NCBI GenBank assembly: GCA_910587305.1 | Contig: CAJUKV010000022.1 | Span: 1-59,304, forward strand | Length of the DNA: 59,304 nt | Source: an uncultured Lachnospiraceae bacterium | GTDB taxonomy: Bacteria > Bacillota > Clostridia > Lachnospirales > Lachnospiraceae | Direction of reading: 5' to 3' | In this document: piece by piece, positions 42,879-50,494 of the stretch | Position numbering within the stretch: the stretch's first letter is position 1 | How the letters are laid out: the number at the start of each line of letters is the position of its first letter | Made by a program: the position numbers and the translations under genes | The notes under the pieces: model-generated | What the model saw: only the letters and a program-made list of their open reading frames with translations | Databases searched by the model: none | Told to the model about the DNA's origin: nothing

Positions 42879-43660
42879 AATATTCCGGGAACGCTTTCTT
42901 TTCTGTTCCCCTGCTCATCCACAACAATCGTATAATATTTTTCGCGATATTGACGTGGAGTAATACCTTTTTGCTTTTTAAATACCCGGATAAAATGGCT
43001 CTGAGAGCTGAAATTTAAAAAAGAGCTTATCTCCGCGTAAGAATAATCGGAATATTTCAGCATATTTCCGGCTGCTTCCATCTTTTTCGACAAAATATAT
43101 TCTGAAATTGTGACGCCGGTTTCTTTTTTAAATAAGGTAGATAAATAGCTTCCATTTAATTTTGTTAATTTGGCCAGCTCCTGTACGGGAATAGATTCAT
43201 GCAGGTGATGATAAATGTAATCCATACAAAGAGTAACCGGCTTGGAAAATACGCTTTTCTTATCCAGTTCCGCCATCTCATGAGTATAAAGGGAAAACAT
43301 ATCAACCTGCAATGCATGGATTTCTTTTACGGTGTTTAATTTATCCATTTTCTGGATATACAAATCACTGATATTAAAAGCCCTTTCCGACGGCATACCC
43401 CCTGAAATAGCCGTACGGCTGGCCAAAGCGGCGCCGCATACAAAAATATACCTTGCATTCCTCACAGGATCATCCGACAGTTTTCCCTGCAGGCCAGAAT
43501 ATAATATCTTTTCGCTTTCTTCTATCGCCCTCAAATCGCCGGCTTTTAACAAATCATACTGAAGATTATCTTCTAACGACGTATGATGCCGTTTATCCGT
43601 CTCCCGATTTAAAAATTCTATATATCTTAATTCCTTTTCATTTACAACATGCTTTTTCAT
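42875..43660 (-). CDS. AraC-family transcriptional regulator
   Basis: A 261-residue regulator. The C-terminal DNA-binding part (about 150-250) has two helix-turn-helix units, with VQELAKLTKLNGSYLSTLFKKETGVTISEYIL (landmarks L151, S159) and YSYAEISSFLNFSSQSHFIRVFKKQKGITPRQYREKY, the AraC signature. The N-terminal 140 residues are an all-helical sensor, not a cupin arabinose-type domain, so the ligand is unknown. Divergent from the small gene at 43967, which may be its target. Confidence 0.9.
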   Translation of the reverse strand: MKKHVVNEKELRYIEFLNRETDKRHHTSLEDNLQYDLLKAGDLRAIEESEKILYSGLQGKLSDDPVRNARYIFVCGAALASRTAISGGMPSERAFNISDLYIQKMDKLNTVKEIHALQVDMFSLYTHEMAELDKKSVFSKPVTLCMDYIYHHLHESIPVQELAKLTKLNGSYLSTLFKKETGVTISEYILSKKMEAAGNMLKYSDYSYAEISSFLNFSSQSHFIRVFKKQKGITPRQYREKYYTIVVDEQGNRKESVPGIF

Positions 43661-43966
43661 TTAAAAAAATATGCCTTTCTCCATAAAAAAATTTTTTCCT
43701 ATTAGTTTTTCTTATAAATTTGCCACAAAAATCAAATTGATACCAAAATACACATTTTCTATAATAAATACATCAAAAGAAAATATAAAACCATTTCAAA
43801 CTATATAAAAAATATACTATAAAACCAAAATATGTACAATAATTATATGATTTCTTTTGATAAGATAAAACCATCTTAAAAAGAAGCAAACAACGGATGC
43901 CAGGCTTCGCCGGCCATCCTTATGTTAATAAAAAATCATTCAATATATTTTAAGGAGGATTCTGAT
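43661..43966. promoter_or_regulatory. AT-rich control region with direct and inverted repeats
   Basis: Direct repeats TATAAAACCATTTCAAA (43784-43800) and GATAAAACCATCTTAAA (43864-43880) are 80 bp apart, and a third part copy (TATAAAACCAAAA) is near 43819. An inverted pair ATCAAAAGAAA (about 43772) and TTTCTTTTGAT (about 43851) surrounds them. A GC-rich hairpin (GGATGCCAGGC/GCCGGCCATCC, 43895-43919) lies in the leader of the small gene. AraC proteins bind such direct repeats, so these are candidate operators. Confidence 0.45.
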
Positions 43967-44185
43967 ATGAGAAAAAGTGAAATGTTAATTATGGGAAGAA
44001 AACCGGAAACTATTTACACAACACAGAAGAAAAACCAGGCTATGAACAAAGCAAAAATATCGGAATGTATTTTCCATCATCGCAGTAACTGCTTTGAAAG
44101 CCTGATTAGAAAGTTATCCAACTGTAATAAGAGACTTTGCTATGTTTACATTAACGGTATCTCGATGCCTGTGTCTCACGCTTAA
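43967..44185 (+). CDS. Small basic cysteine-containing protein, unknown
   Basis: A 72-residue, very basic protein (MRKSEMLIMGRKPETIYT at the start) with four Cys, two of them in SNC and ECI contexts and one in RLCYVYINGI. TAAGGAGGATT gives a strong start. It is followed by a terminator, so it forms a one-gene unit divergent from the AraC regulator. No homologue recognised. Confidence 0.55.
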   Translation: MRKSEMLIMGRKPETIYTTQKKNQAMNKAKISECIFHHRSNCFESLIRKLSNCNKRLCYVYINGISMPVSHA

Positions 44186-44213
44186 ATCCGCTTATAACTT
44201 TTTTACCTTAACG

Positions 44214-44242
44214 GGGATGGCATATTGTGTATGTCATCCCCA
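44214..44242. terminator. Bidirectional terminator
   Basis: GGGGATGGCATA (44214-44225) pairs with TATGTCATCCCC (44231-44242), one G-T pair, with T-rich sequence after it on the plus strand. It separates the small gene from the convergent ABC-F gene. Confidence 0.75.
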
Positions 44243-44258
44243 TTTCATTTTATAGTTC

Positions 44259-45836
44259 TTATAATTCCACAATTTTTGTCGCTGTTTTTTCCATAAAAGC
44301 CTTATCATGCTCCACGAGAATCATGGTTGGCTTAAATTTTAAAATCAATTCTTCAATCTGCATACGGGAAAACACATCAATAAAGTTAAGAGGTTCATCC
44401 CAAATATAAAGATGCGCTTTTTTACAAAGACTTCCGGCTATGAGAATTTTTTTCTTCTGTCCTCCACTGTAGTCTTCTATTTTCTTTTCAAATTGAACTC
44501 TTGGAAAATCCAGCTTTCTTAAAAGCGCCATAAACAGCGTTTCATCAATACCATTTTCAGCCGCGTATTCCTTCACCGTTCCATGAAGCATGGAGGTGTC
44601 CTGAGAACAATAAGATACAATCATTTGATTGGGCACTTCAATATTTCCTTTTTTCAAAACAGGAGCATCTTTTATCAAATGTTCCAAACCTTCAACATTT
44701 TCATTACTTTTTTCACAAACCTGTCTTAAAATGGCTTTCATAATACTTGATTTTCCGCAGCCATTTTTCCCTTTCAAAAAAATTCTTTCACCCTGAATTA
44801 CTTCTAAATGAAATCCATTTATCAGTTCTTTCGTATCCCCATAAGCATTATTTTCCTGCCTGTTGTCCGGATAAGCAATCGTACAATCTTCCATAACAAC
44901 CAACTTTTTCTTAAAATGCTGTAAAGGAAATATTTTTAAATCTTCCACTGTTTCCAAATTTTTTAAAAGGTCAGATTTTTCTTCTATCTCTCTTATCTGC
45001 CTTCTCTCCAGATTTTTACGCCTCATCTGCATTCTTCTGGATTTTTCTCCTAAATATGATCTTATACCTATACTTTTCTCATACTTATTAGACTTGTATC
45101 CTATCTTGGCGGCTTCCACATTATCGGCCCATTGTTTCGTTACCCTGGCCGATTCTGTCAATCTTTTTATATCCTTTTTCAGCCGTTCATTTTCAGCAAG
45201 TTCAAAGGCGTCCTGTCTTTTTTTATTCTCCCACCAGGAGCTGAAATTTCCCTGCTGCACTTCAATATTTGTCTTATTGATTACCAGAACATGATCCACA
45301 CATCCATCCATAAAATTTCTGTCATGGGACACAAGAATAAATCCTTTTTTGCTGTTTAAATACTTCTTTAAAATCTCTCTTGCCTCCATATCCAAATGGT
45401 TTGTAGGTTCGTCAATTAACAAAAAACGGTTATCCTTTGAAAAAAGAAGCGCCAGCATCACCTTCGTCTGCTCCCCATTGCTTAAAGTGGAAAAGGGCCT
45501 GTAAAAAATTTCCGCGTCTACATTCAGAAAATTTAATTCTCTGCATATTTTCCAAAATTCATAATCAGGGTAAATTTCCTCTATCACATCAATCGTATTT
45601 TTATTTACATCCCTGATTTCAAAAGGAAAATAATCAAACTCTACGGAAGAACTGATACTGCCTTTGTACTCATATTTTCCTAAAAGCAGCTTTAAAAAAG
45701 TGGTTTTCCCTTTCCCATTTCGTGCAATAAACCCCAGTTTCCAGTCCGTATCAATTTGAAAAGACACATTCTCAAAAATATTATCATAACTTCCTTCATA
45801 ATAGAAAGTCATATTATTTACGCTAATCTGTGACAT
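44259..45836 (-). CDS. ABC-F ribosomal protection protein (Lsa/CplR-like)
   Basis: A 525-residue twin-ATPase without membrane segments. First domain: Walker A IARNGKGKTTFLK, signature LSNGEQTK, Walker B FLLIDEPTNHLD. Linker (about 220-310) basic and helical, holding the antibiotic-resistance interdomain arm. Second domain: GKNGCGKSSIMK, YSGGQKKKILIAG, LYIWDEPLNFIDV. This layout is that of ABC-F proteins of the Lsa/Vga/CplR type, which displace lincosamides, pleuromutilins and streptogramin A from ribosomes. Drug specificity cannot be read from sequence. ATG 45836 has GGAGGG at 6 nt; ATG 45842 is too close to it. An attenuator-like hairpin lies upstream. Confidence 0.85.
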   Translation of the reverse strand: MSQISVNNMTFYYEGSYDNIFENVSFQIDTDWKLGFIARNGKGKTTFLKLLLGKYEYKGSISSSVEFDYFPFEIRDVNKNTIDVIEEIYPDYEFWKICRELNFLNVDAEIFYRPFSTLSNGEQTKVMLALLFSKDNRFLLIDEPTNHLDMEAREILKKYLNSKKGFILVSHDRNFMDGCVDHVLVINKTNIEVQQGNFSSWWENKKRQDAFELAENERLKKDIKRLTESARVTKQWADNVEAAKIGYKSNKYEKSIGIRSYLGEKSRRMQMRRKNLERRQIREIEEKSDLLKNLETVEDLKIFPLQHFKKKLVVMEDCTIAYPDNRQENNAYGDTKELINGFHLEVIQGERIFLKGKNGCGKSSIMKAILRQVCEKSNENVEGLEHLIKDAPVLKKGNIEVPNQMIVSYCSQDTSMLHGTVKEYAAENGIDETLFMALLRKLDFPRVQFEKKIEDYSGGQKKKILIAGSLCKKAHLYIWDEPLNFIDVFSRMQIEELILKFKPTMILVEHDKAFMEKTATKIVEL

Positions 45837-45873
45837 ATACATCCCTCCTTAACCTGTTCCATTTCTGGGCGTC

Positions 45874-45903
45874 AAAAAGGTGCAGAAGAAAACTTCCGCA
45901 CCT
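45874..45903 (-). terminator. Attenuator-like terminator in the ABC-F leader
   Basis: Read on the minus strand: AGGTGCGGAAG, loop TTTT, CTTCTGCACCT, then TTTTT, ending 38 nt before the ABC-F start. An intrinsic terminator inside the leader of a resistance ABC-F gene suggests antibiotic-induced antitermination. A short frame, MSNSNNFYL (45931-45960, no clear ribosome site), precedes it. Confidence 0.65.
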
Positions 45904-46047
45904 CATAATACATGTCACAAACTATAAATATCATAAATAAAAATTATTACTGTTACTCATATTGATATCTACATAATTTCATAAACTATGCAAATATTTT
46001 CAACCCATAATTTTTAATAAGATATTCATTTATGATAGTAACTGTAA

Positions 46048-46089
46048 AACAAACGCTGTCACTCTTCGCATTACAGCTTATTGTAATAA
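46048..46089 (+). repeat. Dispersed short repeat, copy 5
   Basis: Begins AACAAACGCTGTCACTCTTC, continues with GCATTACAGCTTATTGTAATAA. The outer parts are identical to those of the copy at 17266. Lies in the 641-bp gap 45837-46477, which also contains the ABC-F leader and the palindromic element at 46303 but no gene. Confidence 0.7.
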
Positions 46090-46302
46090 GATTTAGGATG
46101 CTTTTCCAAGATAATTTCCAAATTATCTTAAAAAGATTTCTTCTACACACAACCTATTCAGTTTGTTATTTCGTAGAAAAAATAATCATCCATACATCTC
46201 CTTTACATTTACTAACAATTAAACTATCAAATAATATTTATTTTGTCAATCCTATAAATTTTATTTTTTCTATTTATTTCCACAGGCCATCCAGAAACAT
46301 AG

Positions 46303-46455
46303 CTTCACAGCTAATAGAAATTCAAGAAGGAGCCCTTATAAAAACGCCAGCGCTTGGTGAGGTTTTTTCGAAAGCTTTTAAGCTTTTGCCTAGCGCCTGC
46401 TGCGTTTTTATAGAGCGAAAGCGCGGCGACGACTGAATTTCTATTAGCTGTGAAG
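46303..46455. repeat. 153-bp palindromic element with 22-bp perfect terminal inverted repeats
   Basis: The arms at 46303-46324 and 46434-46455 (begin CTTCACAGCTAATAG and end CTATTAGCTGTGAAG) are perfectly complementary. Inside, TATAAAAACG (about 46337-46347) pairs with CGTTTTTATA (about 46403-46412), and AAAGCTTTTAAGCTTTT forms the tip, giving one long stem-loop. There is no reading frame of interest. It looks like a MITE or a REP-type palindrome, or a long RNA hairpin. Confidence 0.65.
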
Positions 46456-46477
46456 CGGACGGATAACCAATTAATAT

Positions 46478-47170
46478 CTACTGCCCATAATAAGCATCCG
46501 CACCATGTTTCCTAAAATAATGCTTATCCTGAAGCTCCCCTGGCGCCGGCAAAACCTTAGGATAAATACTTTCCGTCCTGTACGCCATCTTAGCCACTTC
46601 CTCAAGAACCACCGCATTATGAACCGCATCCATAGCGTCCTTCCCCCAGGCAAAAGGGCCATGGTTTTTGCAAAGAACAGCCGGTACGGCCATCGGATCT
46701 TTTTTCATACGGATAAATTCATTGACTATCAAGCATCCGGTATTTTTTTCATAGGCATCTTCAATTTCTTCCTTCGTAAGGCACCGCAAACAGGGAACCT
46801 CCCCATAAATATAATCCGCATGGGTGGTACCATAACAGGGAATGCTTCTACCCGCCTGTGCCCAACTGGTGGCATAAGAAGAATGGGTATGAACAATTCC
46901 GCCTATTTCCGGAAAAGCTTTATATATCTCCAAATGTGTGGCCGTATCGGAAGAAGGCTTTAAATCTCCCTCTATCTTATTTCCTTCCAAATCCATCACC
47001 ACCATATCCTTCGGCGTTAATTTATCATAATCAACGCCGCTTGGCTTTATCACAAACAGTCCCTTTTCTTTATCAATGCCGCTTACATTTCCCCATGTAA
47101 AGGTAACAAGGCCATATTCCGGCAGTTTCATATTAGCTTCATAAACCAAACTTTTTAAATCTTCTAACAT
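46478..47170 (-). CDS. araD: L-ribulose-5-phosphate 4-epimerase
   Basis: A 230-residue class II aldolase-fold enzyme. TFTWGNVSGID and KPSGVDYDKLTP bind phosphate, and the zinc ligands lie in IVHTHSSYATSWAQAG (two His) with the third His at about 170 (CKNHGPFAWG). YGTTHADYIYGEVPC is typical of AraD. It interconverts L-ribulose 5-phosphate and D-xylulose 5-phosphate, the last step of arabinose entry to the pentose phosphate pathway. It follows the FGGY kinase gene by 44 bp. Confidence 0.95.
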   Translation of the reverse strand: MLEDLKSLVYEANMKLPEYGLVTFTWGNVSGIDKEKGLFVIKPSGVDYDKLTPKDMVVMDLEGNKIEGDLKPSSDTATHLEIYKAFPEIGGIVHTHSSYATSWAQAGRSIPCYGTTHADYIYGEVPCLRCLTKEEIEDAYEKNTGCLIVNEFIRMKKDPMAVPAVLCKNHGPFAWGKDAMDAVHNAVVLEEVAKMAYRTESIYPKVLPAPGELQDKHYFRKHGADAYYGQ

Positions 47171-47214
47171 TTTTCTCCGTTCCTTTCCGGCAGCTGGCGT
47201 GGAAGCTGCATCTA

Positions 47215-48804
47215 CTATAACGCGTCAACAGCGGCATGTTCGATAGAAAGCCCCTTCATATAACGGGTCATAAACCTCTCAAATCCTTCCACATCCTTTT
47301 TATCCGGTTCCATTTTACTCCCGGCCTGTCCATTAAAGATCTTATTTTTCAGATAATCTTCCAGACTTTCTTTTTCTTCTCCGCACGACATATAAGCTGC
47401 AAGAAGTGCAATTCCCCAGGCTCCCCCTTCTCCTGCAGTTTCCATCACGGAAACAGGCGTATTCATAGCGGCCGCCGCAATTCTTTGTCCAACGCCTTTT
47501 GTCTTAAAGAAGCCGCCATGACCAAACATTTCGTCTATCTTAACATCCTCTTCTTTCAGCAGCAAATCAAGACCTGATTTTAACGCTGCCAGAGACGAAT
47601 ACAAGTGCATCCTCATAAAATTCGCAAGATGAAAGTTATCTTCCGCTTTTCTCACGAACAAAGGAGCTCCCTCTTCAAATCCTGTCACAGGCTCCCCTGA
47701 AAAATAATTATAGGAAATCAGGCCGCCGCAATCTGCGTCTCCCTCAAGAGCTTTGTTATAAAGTATGGAAAACAACTGATTTTTATCTATTTTAGCGCCA
47801 ATACACTCCGCAAATTCATCAAACAGACCGACCCATGCATTTAAATCGGAAGTACAGTTATTACAGTGAACCATACCAACCAATGCTCCATCCGGCGTAG
47901 TGACAAGATCAATTTCAGGATAAACCTTTTTCAGCTCCTTTTCCAGTACAATCATAGCGAAAACGGAAGTTCCGGCCGAAACATTTCCTGTTCTCTTTGC
48001 CACACTGTTGGTAGCCGTCATTCCGGTACCTGCATCTCCTTCGGGAGGACATAGGGGAACACCTGCCTGCAAATTTCCGCTTATATCCAGTAAAGATACT
48101 CCCTCGTCTGTCAACGTACCGGCAACTTCTCCTGCCGTCATGATTTCAGGTAAGATATCCTGAAGCTTCCAAGAAAATCCTTGGCCACTTACCAACTGAT
48201 CAAACTTGTCCACCATACCCTGGTCATAATTGCCCGTACTTATATCTATTGGAAACATCCCTGAGGCATCACCTACGCCAATTACCTTATTTCCCGTAAG
48301 CTTATAATGGACATATCCCGCAAGAGTAGTCATAAAAGTGACATCCTTTACGTGATCTTCTTTCTTTAAAATGGCCTGGTATAAATGAGCGATACTCCAT
48401 CTTTGAGGAATATTGTATTGAAATTCCTCCGTAAGTTTAGAGGCAGCCTCCTGGGTCATTGTATTTCGCCAGGTTCTAAAAGGAACCAAAAGGTTATCGT
48501 CCTTATCAAAAACCAGATACCCATGCATCATAGCGGACACTCCCATGGAACCTATCCTGGTGATTACCGTATCATATTTTTTTTTCACATCCTGAAGTAA
48601 ATCCTGATAGCACTCCTTAATTCCCTCCCATACATCCTCAAGAGAATAAGTCCATATACCGTTTACATATTGATTCTCCCATTCATAAGCCCCCGACGCC
48701 AAAGGAAAGCCCGCCTCGTCAATAAGCACCGCCTTAATTCTGGTGGAACCCAATTCAATTCCAAGAAAGGTTTTACCTTCCTCAATCAATAATTTTTTGT
48801 TCAT
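47215..48804 (-). CDS. FGGY-family carbohydrate kinase (ribulokinase/xylulokinase-like)
   Basis: A 529-residue FGGY kinase. FLGIELGSTRIKAVLID is the N-terminal phosphate loop; GVSAMMHGYLVFD, CPPEGDAGTGMTATNSVAKRTGNVSAGTSVFAMI (second phosphate and FGGY-1-like region, landmarks D267, S282) and MFGHGGFFKTKGVGQRIAAAAM are visible. It is more divergent than the araB at 25366. Adjacency with araD suggests it phosphorylates L-ribulose or a related ketopentose. ATG 48804 has GGAGG 9 nt upstream. The FLG and xylulokinase groups are not separable by eye. Confidence 0.85.
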   Translation of the reverse strand: MNKKLLIEEGKTFLGIELGSTRIKAVLIDEAGFPLASGAYEWENQYVNGIWTYSLEDVWEGIKECYQDLLQDVKKKYDTVITRIGSMGVSAMMHGYLVFDKDDNLLVPFRTWRNTMTQEAASKLTEEFQYNIPQRWSIAHLYQAILKKEDHVKDVTFMTTLAGYVHYKLTGNKVIGVGDASGMFPIDISTGNYDQGMVDKFDQLVSGQGFSWKLQDILPEIMTAGEVAGTLTDEGVSLLDISGNLQAGVPLCPPEGDAGTGMTATNSVAKRTGNVSAGTSVFAMIVLEKELKKVYPEIDLVTTPDGALVGMVHCNNCTSDLNAWVGLFDEFAECIGAKIDKNQLFSILYNKALEGDADCGGLISYNYFSGEPVTGFEEGAPLFVRKAEDNFHLANFMRMHLYSSLAALKSGLDLLLKEEDVKIDEMFGHGGFFKTKGVGQRIAAAAMNTPVSVMETAGEGGAWGIALLAAYMSCGEEKESLEDYLKNKIFNGQAGSKMEPDKKDVEGFERFMTRYMKGLSIEHAAVDAL

Positions 48805-48880
48805 TCCTTTTTCCTCCAATTTTTTATTTACCTTCTTTTCTTTTACAAGATTTTTATCAGCCGAACTTCCGGTTAGAATG

Positions 48881-48912
48881 AAAGTCCATACATTACTGTA
48901 CGGACTTTTTTA
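48881..48912. terminator. Terminator after the flotillin gene
   Basis: AAAGTCCATAC (48881-48891) pairs with GTACGGACTTT (48898-48908), one T-G pair, with a T-run on the plus side and TTTCATT on the minus side. It lies between the flotillin stop and the FGGY kinase start. Confidence 0.6.
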
Positions 48913-48931
48913 TATCCTTATAATATCCTTA

Positions 48932-50446
48932 TCAAACGGAATCCTCTATCTCTTTATTCACCACCGACCCCGAAACAGCGGCCACAGCATCTTTCAGTTT
49001 ATCGTCAGGAATATTTGTAAGGTTAATATTTCTGTTTACCTTAGCGTCATATGTACCGGCTTTCACAATCTCAGCCAAATCAATTCCAACCGTATCTTTC
49101 ATCGTTTCAAAAAGCTTTGTCATAACGCCCGGAACATTGTCGGCCACAGTATTTACTCCATTGCTGTTATCTCCGCCAATAATTGTAATCTTGTCAATCT
49201 GGGTAAGAGGCTCCGCAATTTTACCTGCAATTTCAGGCAATACCTGAATCAACATTTCCGCCATAGCGGCATTGTTATACTTCTGGTAAGCAATTGCTTT
49301 CTTTTCCATGGCTTCCGCTTCCGCAATACCTTTGGCACGAATAGCCTCCGCTTCCGCTTCGCCCACCATTCTGATTCCTTCCGCCTCTTGTTCCTTTGCA
49401 AATCTCTGCGCCTGCGCCGTAGCTTTCATTGCTTCCGCTTCTTTTTCCCGTTCAAACTTATCCGCTTCCGCTTTTTTCATTCTTTCGTACAACTCGGCTT
49501 CCGACTGCTGCTGACGGGCAAATTTGTCCGCTTCCGCCTTTTTCTTAATTTCCGCGTCAAGAGACTTTTCTTTTACTTCCGCTTCCTTTTGCTTTAAAAT
49601 AATCTCTTTTTCCTGCTTTGCAATGGTAGCCTCCTGAGTAGCAATTTCAATCGTCTTTCTTTGCTCCTGCTCCTGAATGCTATAAGCCGCGTCCGCCTCG
49701 GCACGTTTTGTGTCCTGCATCTTTTGCAATTCCGCCTTTTGCAGGGCAAGCTCATTATTTTTCTTTGCGATCTCTCGCTCCGCGTTTATTCTCGCATCGT
49801 TTGCCTGTTTATCTGCTTCCGCCTTTGCAACCGCTATTTCTTTTTCCGCTTCCGCCTTCGCTATGGCAGCTTTTTTCTTAATTTGCGATATATTATCAAT
49901 ACCCAAATCGTCTATCACGCCGTTGCCGTCCGCAAAATTTTGAACATTAAAGCTCACAATATCAAGACCCATTGCCGCTAAATCAGGCTCCGCATTTTCT
50001 TTTACCAGATTGGCAAATTTCTGTCGGTCGCTTACCATTTCTTCCAATCTCATGCGGCCCACAATTTCTCTCATATTGCCTTCAAGAACTTCTCTTGCTA
50101 TTCCGCCGATATATTGAGTATTCTGGTTTAAGAAATTCTCCGCTGCAAGCGCAAGTTTCTCCTTTTCGCTGCTGATTTTCACATTGACTGCCGCATCTAC
50201 CTGGATATTAATATAATCCGCCGTTGGAACGGCATTTGATGTTTTTACATCAATGGGAATCAGCTTAAGGCTTAGTTTATCCATTCTTTCAAAATATGGA
50301 ATCTTTACACTTGATTTTCCTATAATTACCTTTTTTCGCAGGCCGGATATAATATACGCCGTATCCGGCGGAGCCTTCTTATATCCGGTAATTAAAATAA
50401 TAACCACGAAAATGACAACAATTGTTCCAATAATTGCTCCTACCAT
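48932..50446 (-). CDS. floT: Flotillin-like protein
   Basis: A 504-residue SPFH protein. One N-terminal membrane segment (IIGTIVVIFVVIILITG), the SPFH/band-7 domain (about 30-190, with VPTADYINIQVDAAVNVKI), a long Ala/Glu/Lys coiled coil (about 195-400, with EAEKEIAVAKAEADKQ) and a C-terminal oligomerisation domain (LPEIAGKIAEPLTQIDKITIIGG). It scaffolds ordered membrane domains. No nfeD-like partner, which usually accompanies floT, is visible next to it. No signal of regulation seen; the gene lies 48 bp after gyrA. Confidence 0.93.
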   Translation of the reverse strand: MVGAIIGTIVVIFVVIILITGYKKAPPDTAYIISGLRKKVIIGKSSVKIPYFERMDKLSLKLIPIDVKTSNAVPTADYINIQVDAAVNVKISSEKEKLALAAENFLNQNTQYIGGIAREVLEGNMREIVGRMRLEEMVSDRQKFANLVKENAEPDLAAMGLDIVSFNVQNFADGNGVIDDLGIDNISQIKKKAAIAKAEAEKEIAVAKAEADKQANDARINAEREIAKKNNELALQKAELQKMQDTKRAEADAAYSIQEQEQRKTIEIATQEATIAKQEKEIILKQKEAEVKEKSLDAEIKKKAEADKFARQQQSEAELYERMKKAEADKFEREKEAEAMKATAQAQRFAKEQEAEGIRMVGEAEAEAIRAKGIAEAEAMEKKAIAYQKYNNAAMAEMLIQVLPEIAGKIAEPLTQIDKITIIGGDNSNGVNTVADNVPGVMTKLFETMKDTVGIDLAEIVKAGTYDAKVNRNINLTNIPDDKLKDAVAAVSGSVVNKEIEDSV

Positions 50447-50494
50447 ACCACCCCTCCTTATTAATAGTATAACCTTACTAAATAGTTACCTTTC

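Noticed and set aside
48743..49597. Plus-strand frame of 284 codons, Phe/Arg-rich
   Set aside because: Antisense of the flotillin coiled coil; no start signal and no family pattern.
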